NCBI GenBank assembly: GCA_025350445.1
Contig: JANXXV010000668.1
Location: 1-12,160 of the forward strand
Direction: 5' to 3'
Source: Bryobacteraceae bacterium
Lineage (GTDB): Bacteria > Acidobacteriota > Terriglobia > Bryobacterales > Bryobacteraceae
DNA length: 12,160 nucleotides
Each line of letters begins with the position of its first letter. Within the stretch, counting starts at the first letter, position 1. Both the position numbers and the translations under genes were made by a program. The notes under the pieces are model-generated. The model searched no databases. It was given only the letters and a program-made list of their open reading frames with translations, and was not told the DNA's origin. This document shows positions 1 to 6,316 of this stretch, one piece after another.

Positions 1-1005
1 CTCCATGTGCGGATGCTGGATCATGAAAACAGCTTGCAGCAGCAAGCGCTGGGCATTGTTGGCGTCAATCTGTTATACGCCGCCTTTTTCTTACAACACA
101 AACCGGAGCTCATCCTGGAGTCGTTGTTGGATAGCCTTTCTACAGCGCGAGTCGAGATCGACATGGTGGAGTTTTCCGGAGTCGAATTCCGGTATGTCGA
201 CAATCGGGTGATGAGCTTGAAGCTGGTGCAATTGGGGCTGAGCGCGGCGGCGATGTTCGGGCCGTCCGGCGCGGTGCTGCAACCCTCCGAGGTGTTACGA
301 AAGCGATCGATTCTGGTGGAGCGGGGGAGCTTTCGTCCGGTTACAAAGGTGAGCATCGACATGATGCATAGCGCCCGCGACCGCTTCGCGCAGGAATTGG
401 GAGTGGGAACCGAGAAGGTATTGGAAGTGATGGAGATCACCATGCGGAACCTGCTGGTGGCGGGCAACATCGACCTGAGCGACTTTCTGGCCCGCGCCGA
501 TGTGCTGGCGGCGGCGGGCAAGATCGTGCTGATTTCGGACTATTTCGAATACTATCGCTTGGCGGCATATCTGACGCGCTACACCCCGGAGCCGATCGCG
601 GTGACCATGGGCGCCGGGAGTCTGCAGGAATTGTTCGGAGAACAGTACTATTCGGGACTGGAGGGCGGCATTCTGGAAGCCTTTGGAAAGCTGTTCACCA
701 AAGATTTGCGGCTCTACGTCTATCCGTTGCTGGAGCAGGCAACGGGGCAGCTTACCACGGTGGACACCATTCAGATGCCGGGGAATCTGCAGAGTTTGTA
801 CCGTCATCTGGTGGAAGGGGGCCGCATCAGGCAACTGGACAATTTCGATGCGGGCCTGCTGCACATCTTTTCGCGCGATGTGCTGCGGCGGATCAAAGAT
901 CAGGATCCTGCGTGGGAGGAGATGGTGCCGGTTGAGATTGCGGAAGTGATCAAGAGGCGGCGATTCTTCGGCTATCGGGAAGGCGCCGTGCCTGAGGAAA
1001 AGTAA
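1..1005 (+). CDS. Conserved protein of unknown function, 5' end outside the window
   Basis: The frame is open from the first base and ends at TAA 1003-1005, giving about 334 visible residues. A GTG at 7 and an ATG at 13 exist, but the protein is already in well-ordered sequence there (LHVRMLDHENSLQQQALGI) and no ribosome binding site can precede them, so the true start is probably upstream. No signal peptide, membrane segment or catalytic motif is visible. The visible part is mixed helical, rich in Leu, Glu and Arg, and looks cytosolic. It resembles, from memory, a widespread family of roughly 480-residue proteins that sometimes carry automatic names such as nicotinate-nucleotide adenylyltransferase or TonB-dependent receptor. 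Nothing seen here supports either name: there is no HxGH nucleotidyltransferase motif and no beta-barrel pattern. That it is a gene is near certain; its function is unknown. Confidence 0.85.
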   Translation, partial: LHVRMLDHENSLQQQALGIVGVNLLYAAFFLQHKPELILESLLDSLSTARVEIDMVEFSGVEFRYVDNRVMSLKLVQLGLSAAAMFGPSGAVLQPSEVLRKRSILVERGSFRPVTKVSIDMMHSARDRFAQELGVGTEKVLEVMEITMRNLLVAGNIDLSDFLARADVLAAAGKIVLISDYFEYYRLAAYLTRYTPEPIAVTMGAGSLQELFGEQYYSGLEGGILEAFGKLFTKDLRLYVYPLLEQATGQLTTVDTIQMPGNLQSLYRHLVEGGRIRQLDNFDAGLLHIFSRDVLRRIKDQDPAWEEMVPVEIAEVIKRRRFFGYREGAVPEEK

Positions 1006-1050
1006 TTGCAACCTGGACGGCGGAGGGCAAAAACTGTCACTATCAGGTAC

Positions 1051-1067
1051 GCTCTATCCAACTGAGC
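1051..1067 (-). other. tRNA D-arm-like relic
   Basis: Read on the minus strand, these 17 bases are GCTCAGTTGGATAGAGC, identical to the D-arm of many bacterial tRNAs (4-bp stem GCTC/GAGC around an AGTTGGATA loop). Further along the minus strand only a weak anticodon-arm-like element (CTG, seven bases, CAG) follows. No T-arm with GGTTCGAATCC-type sequence and no acceptor stem can be found; the place for them overlaps the end of the upstream gene. It is therefore at most a fragment, perhaps left by a deletion or recombination at a tRNA locus. Chance similarity cannot be excluded. Confidence 0.4.
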
Positions 1068-1085
1068 AAACCATAAAGGAGAACT

Positions 1086-1154
1086 ATGGCAAAAGGACAA
1101 GATCGCAAGAAAGAGAAAAAGAAACCGAAAGCTCCGGCGAAGCCGACGAAGTAG
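1086..1154 (+). CDS. Tiny lysine-rich basic protein (22 residues)
   Basis: ATG 1086 to TAG 1152-1154 encodes [20 protein letters not shown] plus TK: nine Lys in 22 residues, with Pro and Ala, no hydrophobic stretch and no Trp or Cys. A strong Shine-Dalgarno (AAGGAG, 1076-1081) stands four bases before the ATG, the best ribosome binding site in this part of the window, which argues that the frame is translated. Many bacteria carry similar tiny proteins beginning MAKGQ/MSKGQ and continuing as Lys-rich tails (recalled from general knowledge). Their role is not known to me; binding to nucleic acid or ribosomes is a guess from the charge. It lies 80 bp after the preceding gene, and a hairpin 10 bp after its stop suggests a monocistronic unit. 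It is easily missed by gene finders because of its size. Confidence 0.7.
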   Translation: MAKGQDRKKEKKKPKAPAKPTK

Positions 1155-1164
1155 GGAAGGTGCG

Positions 1165-1201
1165 CTTGAGGGCTGCGCGCTTTTGCGCCGCCGCCCTCAA
1201 G
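1165..1201 (+). terminator. Hairpin between the mini-gene and the SDR gene
   Basis: CTTGAGGGC (1165-1173) and GCCCTCAAG (1193-1201) form a perfect 9-bp stem, continued inside by GCGC-TTTT-GCGC (1177-1188). No T-tract follows, so it is not a textbook intrinsic terminator. The position, 10 bp after the mini-gene stop, fits a transcript end or RNA-stabilising structure. It also ends 11 bp before the SDR start codon, so an effect on SDR translation is possible. Confidence 0.45.
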
Positions 1202-1212
1202 CCAATTTAACT

Positions 1213-1965
1213 ATGACAAGGAAGATTGCGTTGGTGACCGGGGCAGGAAGCGGCGTGGGGCGGGCGGTTGCGCTTGCATTGCAGTCGGCTGGTTATTCGG
1301 TAGCACTGGCGGGTCGCAGGGCCTCGGAACTGGAAAGGACGGCCGCGCTGGCCGAGCATTCCGGCGGCCGGATGCTGGCGGTACCCACCGATGTTGGGAA
1401 TCCCGATGAGGTGAAGGCGCTGTTCGCGGCGGTGCATCAAACATTTGGAAGGTTAGATGTTTTATTCAATAACGCCGGTATTGGCGCACCCGGGATTCCG
1501 ATGGAAGATTTGAGTTTCGCGCAATGGAACGCGGTGGTGAGCGTGAATCTGACCGGTGTATTTCTGTGCGCGCAGGAAGCTATCCGCATGATGAAAGCGC
1601 AGGACCCGCGCGGCGGTCGAATCATCAACAACGGGTCGATATCGGCCCATGTGCCGCGGCCGAACTCGGCTCCTTATACGGCTACCAAACACGCGATCAC
1701 CGGGCTTACGAAGAGCATTTCGCTGGACCAGCGCGGATTCGATATCGCTTGCGGGCAGATCGATATCGGGAATGCGGCGACGGAAATGACGGCGCGAATG
1801 TCATCGGGCATCGTGCAGGCTGACGGATCGATGAAGGTGGAGCCGAGGATGGATGTCCGTCATGTGGCCGATGCGGTACTTTATATGGCGAATCTGCCGC
1901 TGGATGCGAATGTGGAATTTATTACGGTGATGGCTACGAAGATGCCGTTTATCGGGCGCGGGTGA
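1213..1965 (+). CDS. Short-chain dehydrogenase/reductase (classical SDR), NAD(P)-dependent
   Basis: The 250-residue product has the length and all main motifs of a classical SDR, a cytosolic NAD(P)(H)-dependent oxidoreductase with a Rossmann fold. Visible are the cofactor loop TGAGSGVG (residues 9-16), Arg35-Arg36 after beta-2 (AGRR, which favours NADP over NAD), Asp60 (TDV), NNAG (86-89), and the catalytic set Asn112, Ser142, Tyr155 and Lys159 (YTATK). The Ser-Tyr spacing of 13 is the usual one. Substrate cannot be read from sequence; 3-oxoacyl-reductase-like or sugar/alcohol dehydrogenase activity are both possible. ATG 1213 is chosen because the Rossmann strand follows directly ([10 protein letters not shown]); an in-frame TTG at 1183 would put an Arg-rich leader and the preceding hairpin inside the gene. 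No Shine-Dalgarno precedes ATG 1213. A hairpin follows the stop, so it is probably transcribed alone. Confidence 0.93.
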   Translation: MTRKIALVTGAGSGVGRAVALALQSAGYSVALAGRRASELERTAALAEHSGGRMLAVPTDVGNPDEVKALFAAVHQTFGRLDVLFNNAGIGAPGIPMEDLSFAQWNAVVSVNLTGVFLCAQEAIRMMKAQDPRGGRIINNGSISAHVPRPNSAPYTATKHAITGLTKSISLDQRGFDIACGQIDIGNAATEMTARMSSGIVQADGSMKVEPRMDVRHVADAVLYMANLPLDANVEFITVMATKMPFIGRG

Positions 1966-1971
1966 TGACGC

Positions 1972-2002
1972 CAAACCGGAGCAGCAGCACTCCTGCGGTT
2001 TG
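1972..2002 (+). terminator. Hairpin 6 bp after the SDR stop codon
   Basis: CAAACCG (1972-1978) pairs with CGGTTTG (1996-2002), and the stem is extended by GAG/CTC (1979-1981 with 1990-1992) across a three-base bulge, around the loop CAGCAGCA. No T-run follows. Its place just downstream of the SDR stop suggests transcription termination or 3'-end protection. Confidence 0.4.
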
Positions 2003-2304
2003 ACGGAAGTATTGTGTGTGGATCGTGACGGTATACCGGTTGAAATTTCTAATCGAGTTTACAGGCCCGCTGTCCCTGGTTGCGAATCTGCCCGGGGCGA
2101 AAATTCTATTTGGTTGGCGCAACGCTGGTTTTTCCGAGTCCTCGCAGGTTGGGATAGATCAGGACGGGGCTTGTTTCTGCCTGCATACTCTTCGTGATTG
2201 AATTGTGGAAAGTGCTAATTCCGCGATTCCGCTAGAGAAGCGGCTGCAAATTGGCTAGGAACTCGGATTGGATGGCGGTGCACCGGCTCCATAGACGTTA
2301 AGAT
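2003..2304. other. Intergenic stretch, no gene recognised
   Basis: Two overlapping frames of about 60 codons start at 2000 and 2016 on the plus strand. Neither has a ribosome binding site or a recognisable protein pattern; one begins inside the SDR hairpin. A minor inverted repeat (CCGCT/AGCGG, 2229-2243) is present. I see no RNA gene. The stretch may contain flanking DNA of the downstream insertion sequence. Confidence 0.4.
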
Positions 2305-2354
2305 AAGAACGTTTGTTCTTGAAAATGTTCCGGATTCGGTTGATCATCTACCGC

Positions 2355-2384
2355 TTGCTCAGAAGGTGTGAAAAAATCTAGAGT
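2355..2384 (+). promoter_or_regulatory. Possible transposase promoter
   Basis: TTGCTC (2355-2360) and TAGAGT (2379-2384) with 18 bases between them loosely match sigma-70 -35 and -10 boxes (about three and four of six). Transcription would begin near 2391, directly at the palindrome at 2392-2419. The match is modest. Confidence 0.3.
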
Positions 2385-2391
2385 GACCACT

Positions 2392-2419
2392 TAAAACATT
2401 TTTAATCAGAAATGTTTTA
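2392..2419. repeat. Palindrome abutting the transposase ribosome binding site
   Basis: TAAAACATTT (2392-2401) and AAATGTTTTA (2410-2419) are perfect 10-bp inverted arms around an 8-base loop. The last base is also the first base of the transposase Shine-Dalgarno AGGAG (2419-2423), which stands 11 bases before ATG 2435. It may be an RNA hairpin damping translation of transcripts entering from outside, as known for some other IS families, or a binding site for the transposase. No second copy is seen at the other end of the element. Confidence 0.6.
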
Positions 2420-2434
2420 GGAGATAATCGATGT

Positions 2435-3196
2435 ATGGAACCTGAAGCGCAAGGGATGTTGCTGGAAATCCCGGAGCAACCGCAACCACTATCGGCGCCC
2501 GCAGCCGCTATCACAGTGCCAAAGCCTAAAATCAAGCCGATTGACCGCGAGCAGGGGCTGCTGCGAGCAGTGATCGTGGAGGAACTGGTGGCGCCCGATC
2601 ACAAAGTGAGAGCCATCTGGGATCTGACCGGACAAATGGACCTCAGCCGTTTCCAGGCAAAGATAGTCAGCAAGGAAGGGCAAGCGGGGCGGGCGGCGTG
2701 GAACCCGCGGTTGCTGCTAAGCGTGTGGGTGTATGCCTTCAGCGAACAGGTGACCTCGGCACGGGAGATTGAGGCGCTGATGGTGTACGAGCCGGGGCTG
2801 ATGTGGTTGTCGGGGCTGGGGGAAATCAACCATCACACGCTGTCGGATTTTCGCGCCAAGCACCCGGAAGAGTTGAAGAACTTGCTGGCGCAAGTGCTGG
2901 GAGTGATGTCGCAGCAAGGCTACGTGAAACTGGAATGCGTGGCGCACGACGGCACCAAGATCCGGGCACAGGCGGGAAGCGATAGCTTCCGGCGGGAGGC
3001 GACGTTAGAGAAAGAGATCGCCAAGGCGCAGCAGATGGTGGAGGAGTTGGAGCAGGAACCAGAGACCGGGCAGGCGGAGAACGCACGGCGCAAAGGGGCA
3101 CAGCGACGCGTAGCCGAAGAGCGCAGCGAGCGCATGAAGCTGGCTGCCGAAGAGCTGAAAAAGATCCGTGCCGGCAAGCGCAGTGAACTGGAATAG
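2435..3196 (+). CDS. IS1182-like transposase, N-terminal part (ends at in-frame TAG)
   Basis: 253 residues with AGGAG upstream of ATG 2435 and a Pro/Ala-rich leader (about 1-35). The InsH-like/DUF772 domain follows (about 40-165), with the family-typical sequence HHTLSDFR (133-140). The first catalytic acidic residue is probably Asp172 in AHDGTKIRA. A Glu/Lys/Arg-rich coiled-coil segment (about 185-253) ends at TAG 3194-3196. The frame continues beyond the TAG into the second half without any shift, so the interruption is one amber codon; without it the protein would have 523 codons, normal for the family. This half has only one of the three DDE residues and should not be catalytic alone. It may be a nonsense-mutated remnant, a readthrough product, or half of a two-chain enzyme. 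Confidence 0.85.
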   Translation: MEPEAQGMLLEIPEQPQPLSAPAAAITVPKPKIKPIDREQGLLRAVIVEELVAPDHKVRAIWDLTGQMDLSRFQAKIVSKEGQAGRAAWNPRLLLSVWVYAFSEQVTSAREIEALMVYEPGLMWLSGLGEINHHTLSDFRAKHPEELKNLLAQVLGVMSQQGYVKLECVAHDGTKIRAQAGSDSFRREATLEKEIAKAQQMVEELEQEPETGQAENARRKGAQRRVAEERSERMKLAAEELKKIRAGKRSELE

Positions 3197-3203
3197 AAGG
3201 AGG
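3197..3203 (+). promoter_or_regulatory. Ribosome binding site for the second transposase half
   Basis: AAGGAGG begins on the base directly after the amber codon (3194-3196) and stands five bases before GTG 3209. Sequence and spacing are near ideal, allowing ribosomes that stop at the amber codon to reinitiate. It also encodes Lys-Glu-Ala in the original frame (AAG GAG GCG), so the resemblance could be accidental. Confidence 0.45.
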
Positions 3204-3208
3204 CGCGG

Positions 3209-4006
3209 GTGAGTCTGAGCGAGCCCGAGGCACGCCTGATGAAGCACGGCGACAACGCCATTGCCCCCAGCTATAACGTACAACTCAGCACGGATGCCGA
3301 GCAGACCATCATTGTGGGCATGCAGGTGACGCAGTGCAGCAGCGATAGCGGATCACTGGTACCGGCCATGGAGCAGGTGAAGGAAACGATGGGCCGCTAT
3401 CCGGAGCAGGTGGTGGCCGATGGCGGGTTCACCAATCAAGCGGCGATTGTGGCGATGAAGGAAAGCGGGATGGAGTTTTATGGATCGCTGCCGGAGGCGG
3501 AGGTGAGGCAGGCGGCATCAATGAAGGCGGCCGGGATCGATCCGGCTTTTGCGCCGTCTTTTTTTAAAGCGCTGCCGGAGAGCAAAACGTTGCAATGTCC
3601 GGCGGACAAGATATTGGAGTATGTGAGACAGTCCAAGAAAGACGACAAGACCTACTATCAATATCAGGTGCAGGCCAGCGATTGCAGCGGTTGTGAATTT
3701 CAAAAGAAGTGTTGTCCGCATCCGGAACAAGGGCGGTTGGTATCGATCAGAATGACGGAGAACGCGGAGGTGGCCCAGTTCCGGGAGAAGATGAAGACCG
3801 AGGAGGCGCGGGTGATCTATAAAAAACGGGGTACGGTGGCGGAGTTTCCCAACATCTGGATCAAGGAGAAGTTCGGGATGCGCAAATTCCGGCTCAGAGG
3901 TTTGGCCAAAGCGAGCACCGAAGCGCTGTGGGCAGTGCTCAGTTACGACATTCTGCAATGGATACGCCTGAGTAGGCTGGCGATGCAGGCTGGGGCGGCT
4001 GCTTAA
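3209..4006 (+). CDS. IS1182-like transposase, C-terminal DDE part
   Basis: 265 residues from GTG 3209, in the same frame as the upstream half. It begins in the family-typical block SEPEARLMKHGDNAIAPSYN. The second catalytic Asp is probably Asp71 in VVADGGF, and the Glu probably Glu220 in IKEKFGMRKF, followed by RLRGLAKAS (228-236). Between them lies a cysteine cluster (Cys130, Cys159, Cys162, Cys168, Cys169) that may bind zinc, as in other members of the family. The first DDE Asp is in the upstream half, so activity would need readthrough of the TAG or association of the two chains. GTG is taken as start because of the adjacent AAGGAGG; if the gene is simply broken, the whole of 2435-4006 is one pseudogene. 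Confidence 0.82.
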   Translation: MSLSEPEARLMKHGDNAIAPSYNVQLSTDAEQTIIVGMQVTQCSSDSGSLVPAMEQVKETMGRYPEQVVADGGFTNQAAIVAMKESGMEFYGSLPEAEVRQAASMKAAGIDPAFAPSFFKALPESKTLQCPADKILEYVRQSKKDDKTYYQYQVQASDCSGCEFQKKCCPHPEQGRLVSIRMTENAEVAQFREKMKTEEARVIYKKRGTVAEFPNIWIKEKFGMRKFRLRGLAKASTEALWAVLSYDILQWIRLSRLAMQAGAAA

Positions 4007-4408
4007 GCGGGAAGTAAAATGGCGAGGCGACACACTGTGCTTCCGAAAGGGCTTCTAAATGCAGCCAATTCAACCGGTTCGAGGGGTAGAATGGCGGCGC
4101 TAGTTATTGTTCCGAAAAGTACTCTACGATACAAAGAACAAGCGGGAATCCGGCCTTCGGATTTCCGTTTGCGGAGAATCGGCGGCGAAAGTTGAATGTT
4201 TCACGCCTTCTCACGCGCGCGGCTCAGCCGGATCAATCAGTTAACCGAGCCGCCCGCCGTGAGGGAGTGGTGCTGCGAAGTCCGCAGTTTGGCTTATCTT
4301 AACGCCTATGGTGCACCGGTTCCGCGGGTATCCGCGTGGATGGCGCTTGTGATCCCGGAAGCCCAGGCCCCGCCGTTCAAGTGCCCGGCCAACAAGTAGC
4401 GCCCGGTG
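4007..4408. other. Non-coding stretch between the IS and the dehydratase gene
   Basis: It contains the right flank of the insertion sequence and the 3' side of the converging dehydratase gene. A 67-codon plus frame (4196-4399) has no ribosome binding site or recognisable pattern and I do not call it. A small hairpin, AATCCG-GCCTT-CGGATT (4147-4163), followed by a T-containing stretch could be a weak terminator. No RNA gene is seen. Confidence 0.4.
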
Positions 4409-5665
4409 CTATCCCCACCAGGTTTCGCCAGGCGCCAAATGGGCTTTGGCGACGTCGGGGTTGATCTCAACTCCGTAGCCGGGCTTGTCTTCGATGGTGA
4501 AGTAGCCGTCTTTCCAGAATGGGCCTTCGTGCGTCACCAGATCCGGCCACCAGGGCACCCAGTTGGCCAGTTCATGTACACGGAATTCGTGCATTGCCGC
4601 CGACGCGTGGCAGGAGGCGATGGTGCCCAGCGGGCTGGCCGGGTTGTGGCACGCGGTCCATATGTAATAGAGGTCGGCGTGATCGGAGATCTTCTTCGAT
4701 TCGAGCAAGCCGCCGGATTTCGGGATATCGATGTGTACGCCGGAGCAGGCCTGCATCTCGATCAGCTTGCGGAAACCCTGGCGTCCGTAGAGATTTTCTC
4801 CGGTACATACAGGCACGTTGATCGACTGGGTGACGCGCTGCATCGCTTCAATATTGTCCGGCGGAACGGGATCTTCCAGCCACATCGGCTTCACCGACTC
4901 GAGTTCCTTCCCCAGGCGGATTACATCCTGCGTGTCGTAGCGCCAGTGACATTCAATGGCGAAGTCGCCGTCGGGACCGAGGGTTTCGCGAACGGTCTGC
5001 ATCCCTTTCACGATGAGGCGGTAGTCTTTGTGGGTTAGGTTGCGGGCGTAGCGATCGTGGCCGGGTTCCTTGTATCCCGGGTCGGCCTTGCGGGGCACGG
5101 CGTCGCCTTGGAATTTGAAGGCGGTCCAGCCGGGTTTTTCCGCGCGGGTCTGCTGCACGAGGTCGCGCCACGCGCTGGTATCTTCGACGTTTTCGATCGA
5201 TTGCATGGTTCGATAGAAGCGGATTCGATCGCGGTAGCGACCGCCCAACAGATTGCAGACCGGCGTTTGCAGGATGCGGCCGCAAAGGTCCCACAAAGCG
5301 ATTTCGATGCCGCTGGCCGCAGTGACGGTGACCCCGGCAATGGCTCCCGCGCCTGCGCTCTCCATCAGCATTTTGGTGTATAGCTTCTCGACGTTAAGAG
5401 GGTCTTCGCCGAGGATGATTGGCCTCAGTTTATTTAGGACCAGGTCCTTGACCCCCCACCCCCAGTAGGCTTCCCCGATGCCGTAGAGGCCGGAATCGGT
5501 CTCGATCTTGATGAGATTCCAATCCCAGGTGCCGCGGACGATCATGCATTTGACGTCAGTGATTTTCACCTTTTTTTGAAGGCTCGCGGCGAGACTTTGG
5601 AAAGGCGCCGCGAAGGCGCATCCGGCAGCGGTGCCGGCGGTTTGAAGGAATTGGCGTCGATTCAT
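4409..5665 (-). CDS. Tat-exported mandelate racemase/enolase-superfamily dehydratase (galactonate dehydratase-like)
   Basis: 418 residues. The N-terminus MNRRQFLQTAG is a twin-arginine signal (Arg3-Arg4), followed by a weakly hydrophobic Ala/Gly stretch to about residue 27, so the enzyme should be exported folded. Cys16 (AAGC) is a poor lipobox because Ala stands at -3. The mature part (about 390 residues) has the two-domain enolase layout. Probable metal ligands are Glu238, Glu264 (WLEDP) and Glu290 (CTGEN). Probable acid/base residues are His240 and the His340/Glu365 pair. These spacings (2, 26, 26, 50, 25) equal those I recall for E. coli galactonate dehydratase (Asp183, His185, Glu209, Glu235, His285, Glu310), and Lys184 (AFKFQG) fits its KLNG segment. 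The family dehydrates sugar acids to 2-keto-3-deoxy acids. Glu at 238 in place of Asp is unusual. Substrate is not determinable. No Shine-Dalgarno precedes ATG 5665; a possible -10 (TATAGT, 5685-5680) suggests a short leader. Confidence 0.9.
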   Translation of the reverse strand: MNRRQFLQTAGTAAGCAFAAPFQSLAASLQKKVKITDVKCMIVRGTWDWNLIKIETDSGLYGIGEAYWGWGVKDLVLNKLRPIILGEDPLNVEKLYTKMLMESAGAGAIAGVTVTAASGIEIALWDLCGRILQTPVCNLLGGRYRDRIRFYRTMQSIENVEDTSAWRDLVQQTRAEKPGWTAFKFQGDAVPRKADPGYKEPGHDRYARNLTHKDYRLIVKGMQTVRETLGPDGDFAIECHWRYDTQDVIRLGKELESVKPMWLEDPVPPDNIEAMQRVTQSINVPVCTGENLYGRQGFRKLIEMQACSGVHIDIPKSGGLLESKKISDHADLYYIWTACHNPASPLGTIASCHASAAMHEFRVHELANWVPWWPDLVTHEGPFWKDGYFTIEDKPGYGVEINPDVAKAHLAPGETWWG

Positions 5666-6316
5666 TTCGGTCAGCAGTTACTATATCAACTTCTTGATCG
5701 GTCTCTTCGCTTCTTTCCGCACTGGTTTGGCATTGCGGGGGGAGGGATCCGGCCGACGGCTATGGATTGGCGGGCGACCGGGTAGTGCAGTTTGGGGAAA
5801 AGCGCGTCTGGTGACAGGGAGGCGATACTGTGATCTTGAAAAGCACGTCGAAGGAAGAGCCACTGTTCGGGTTGGTGCGGAGCGCGGCGGTTAGAGATGG
5901 CGCGCGTGCGAAGCCACGGGTTAGTCTCGATCCGGTGGACGCGGGGCCGGAGGTGTTGAATCCGGCGCACAGGACAAGCGGCTCTAAGGTAAGCGGAGCT
6001 GTTCTTGAGCTTCGCAGGCCGGTTTGGATTGCCCAGCGAGCTACAAACAGCAATAGCTCTCAATTGGTCCGGTTGTCGCGTGGCGGCCTGCCGGCGAGAG
6101 AGAACCGCGATCTTCATCCGGCCCCGCGCGGCGCCCCAAGGACTAGCGTTTGGAATAGTAAACTCCGCGCGCTATCTAGATGCAACTAACTTCGATGTAA
6201 CTAACTTCCAGAAACGATTGCCGCTGGTTCGGCCCCTTGGGGGGAGGTTGAATCGTTCGACAATATTGCGATGACAATCCCCGCAAGCCAATACGGCGAC
6301 AATCAAGATCGATTTG
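5666..6316. other. 650-bp gap with no convincing gene
   Basis: Several overlapping frames exist on both strands (for example minus 5686-6117, minus 5760-6053, plus 5830-6189). Their products are Arg-, Pro- or Ser-rich and none has a ribosome binding site or a pattern I recognise. The minus frame 5760-6053 reads most like a protein (Ser/Thr/Gly/Pro-rich) and could be a decayed extracellular-protein remnant, but this is weak. The gap is upstream of the dehydratase gene and downstream of the TonB receptor gene, so it should hold the dehydratase promoter and the receptor transcript end. No strong terminator is visible. Confidence 0.4.
6179..6208. repeat. 15-bp tandem direct repeat, two copies
   Basis: GATGCAACTAACTTC (6179-6193) is followed without a gap by GATGTAACTAACTTC (6194-6208), one mismatch in 15. 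On the minus strand the unit reads GAAGTTAGTTRCATC. Adjacent head-to-tail copies are compatible with a regulator binding site for the minus-strand dehydratase, about 510 bp away, but could also be simple duplication. Confidence 0.65.

Larger units (their letters stand above)
2310..4144 (+). mobile_element. IS1182-like insertion sequence, ends uncertain
   Basis: The element is defined by its transposase frame at 2435-4006, which has the IS1182-type layout: an N-terminal InsH-like (DUF772) domain, a charged coiled-coil insert and a C-terminal DDE domain with a cysteine cluster. The limits given are tentative. They rest on an imperfect inverted repeat, CGTTTGTTCTT (2310-2320) against AAGAACAAGCG (4134-4144), matching at 10 of 11 positions. 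That is short for a terminal repeat and could be chance. The enclosed 1.84 kb would suit the family. I found no convincing target-site duplication. The transposase is interrupted by an amber codon, so the copy may be inactive. Confidence 0.6.

Noticed and set aside
295..1011. Long minus-strand frame of 238 codons opposite the first gene
   Set aside because: It is the shadow of the plus-strand gene. Its product is rich in His, Gln and Arg, has no ribosome binding site, and the plus frame has ordinary protein composition.
1183..1212. Upstream TTG start for the SDR gene
   Set aside because: It would add an Arg-rich leader encoded by the hairpin; classical SDRs start a few residues before the Rossmann motif, as ATG 1213 does.
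3190..3211. Frameshift between the two transposase halves
   Set aside because: The starts differ by 774 bases, a multiple of three. Both halves share one frame, so the interruption is a stop codon and not a shift.
4196..4399. 67-codon plus frame between the IS and the dehydratase gene
   Set aside because: No ribosome binding site, no recognisable pattern, and a composition typical of random GC-rich DNA.
4406..5038. Plus-strand frame of 210 codons across the dehydratase gene
   Set aside because: It lies opposite a gene with clear enolase-superfamily motifs and is best explained as its complement.
5686..6117. 143-codon minus frame upstream of the dehydratase gene
   Set aside because: The product is dominated by Arg, Pro, Gln and His, overlaps several other frames of similar length, and shows no domain.
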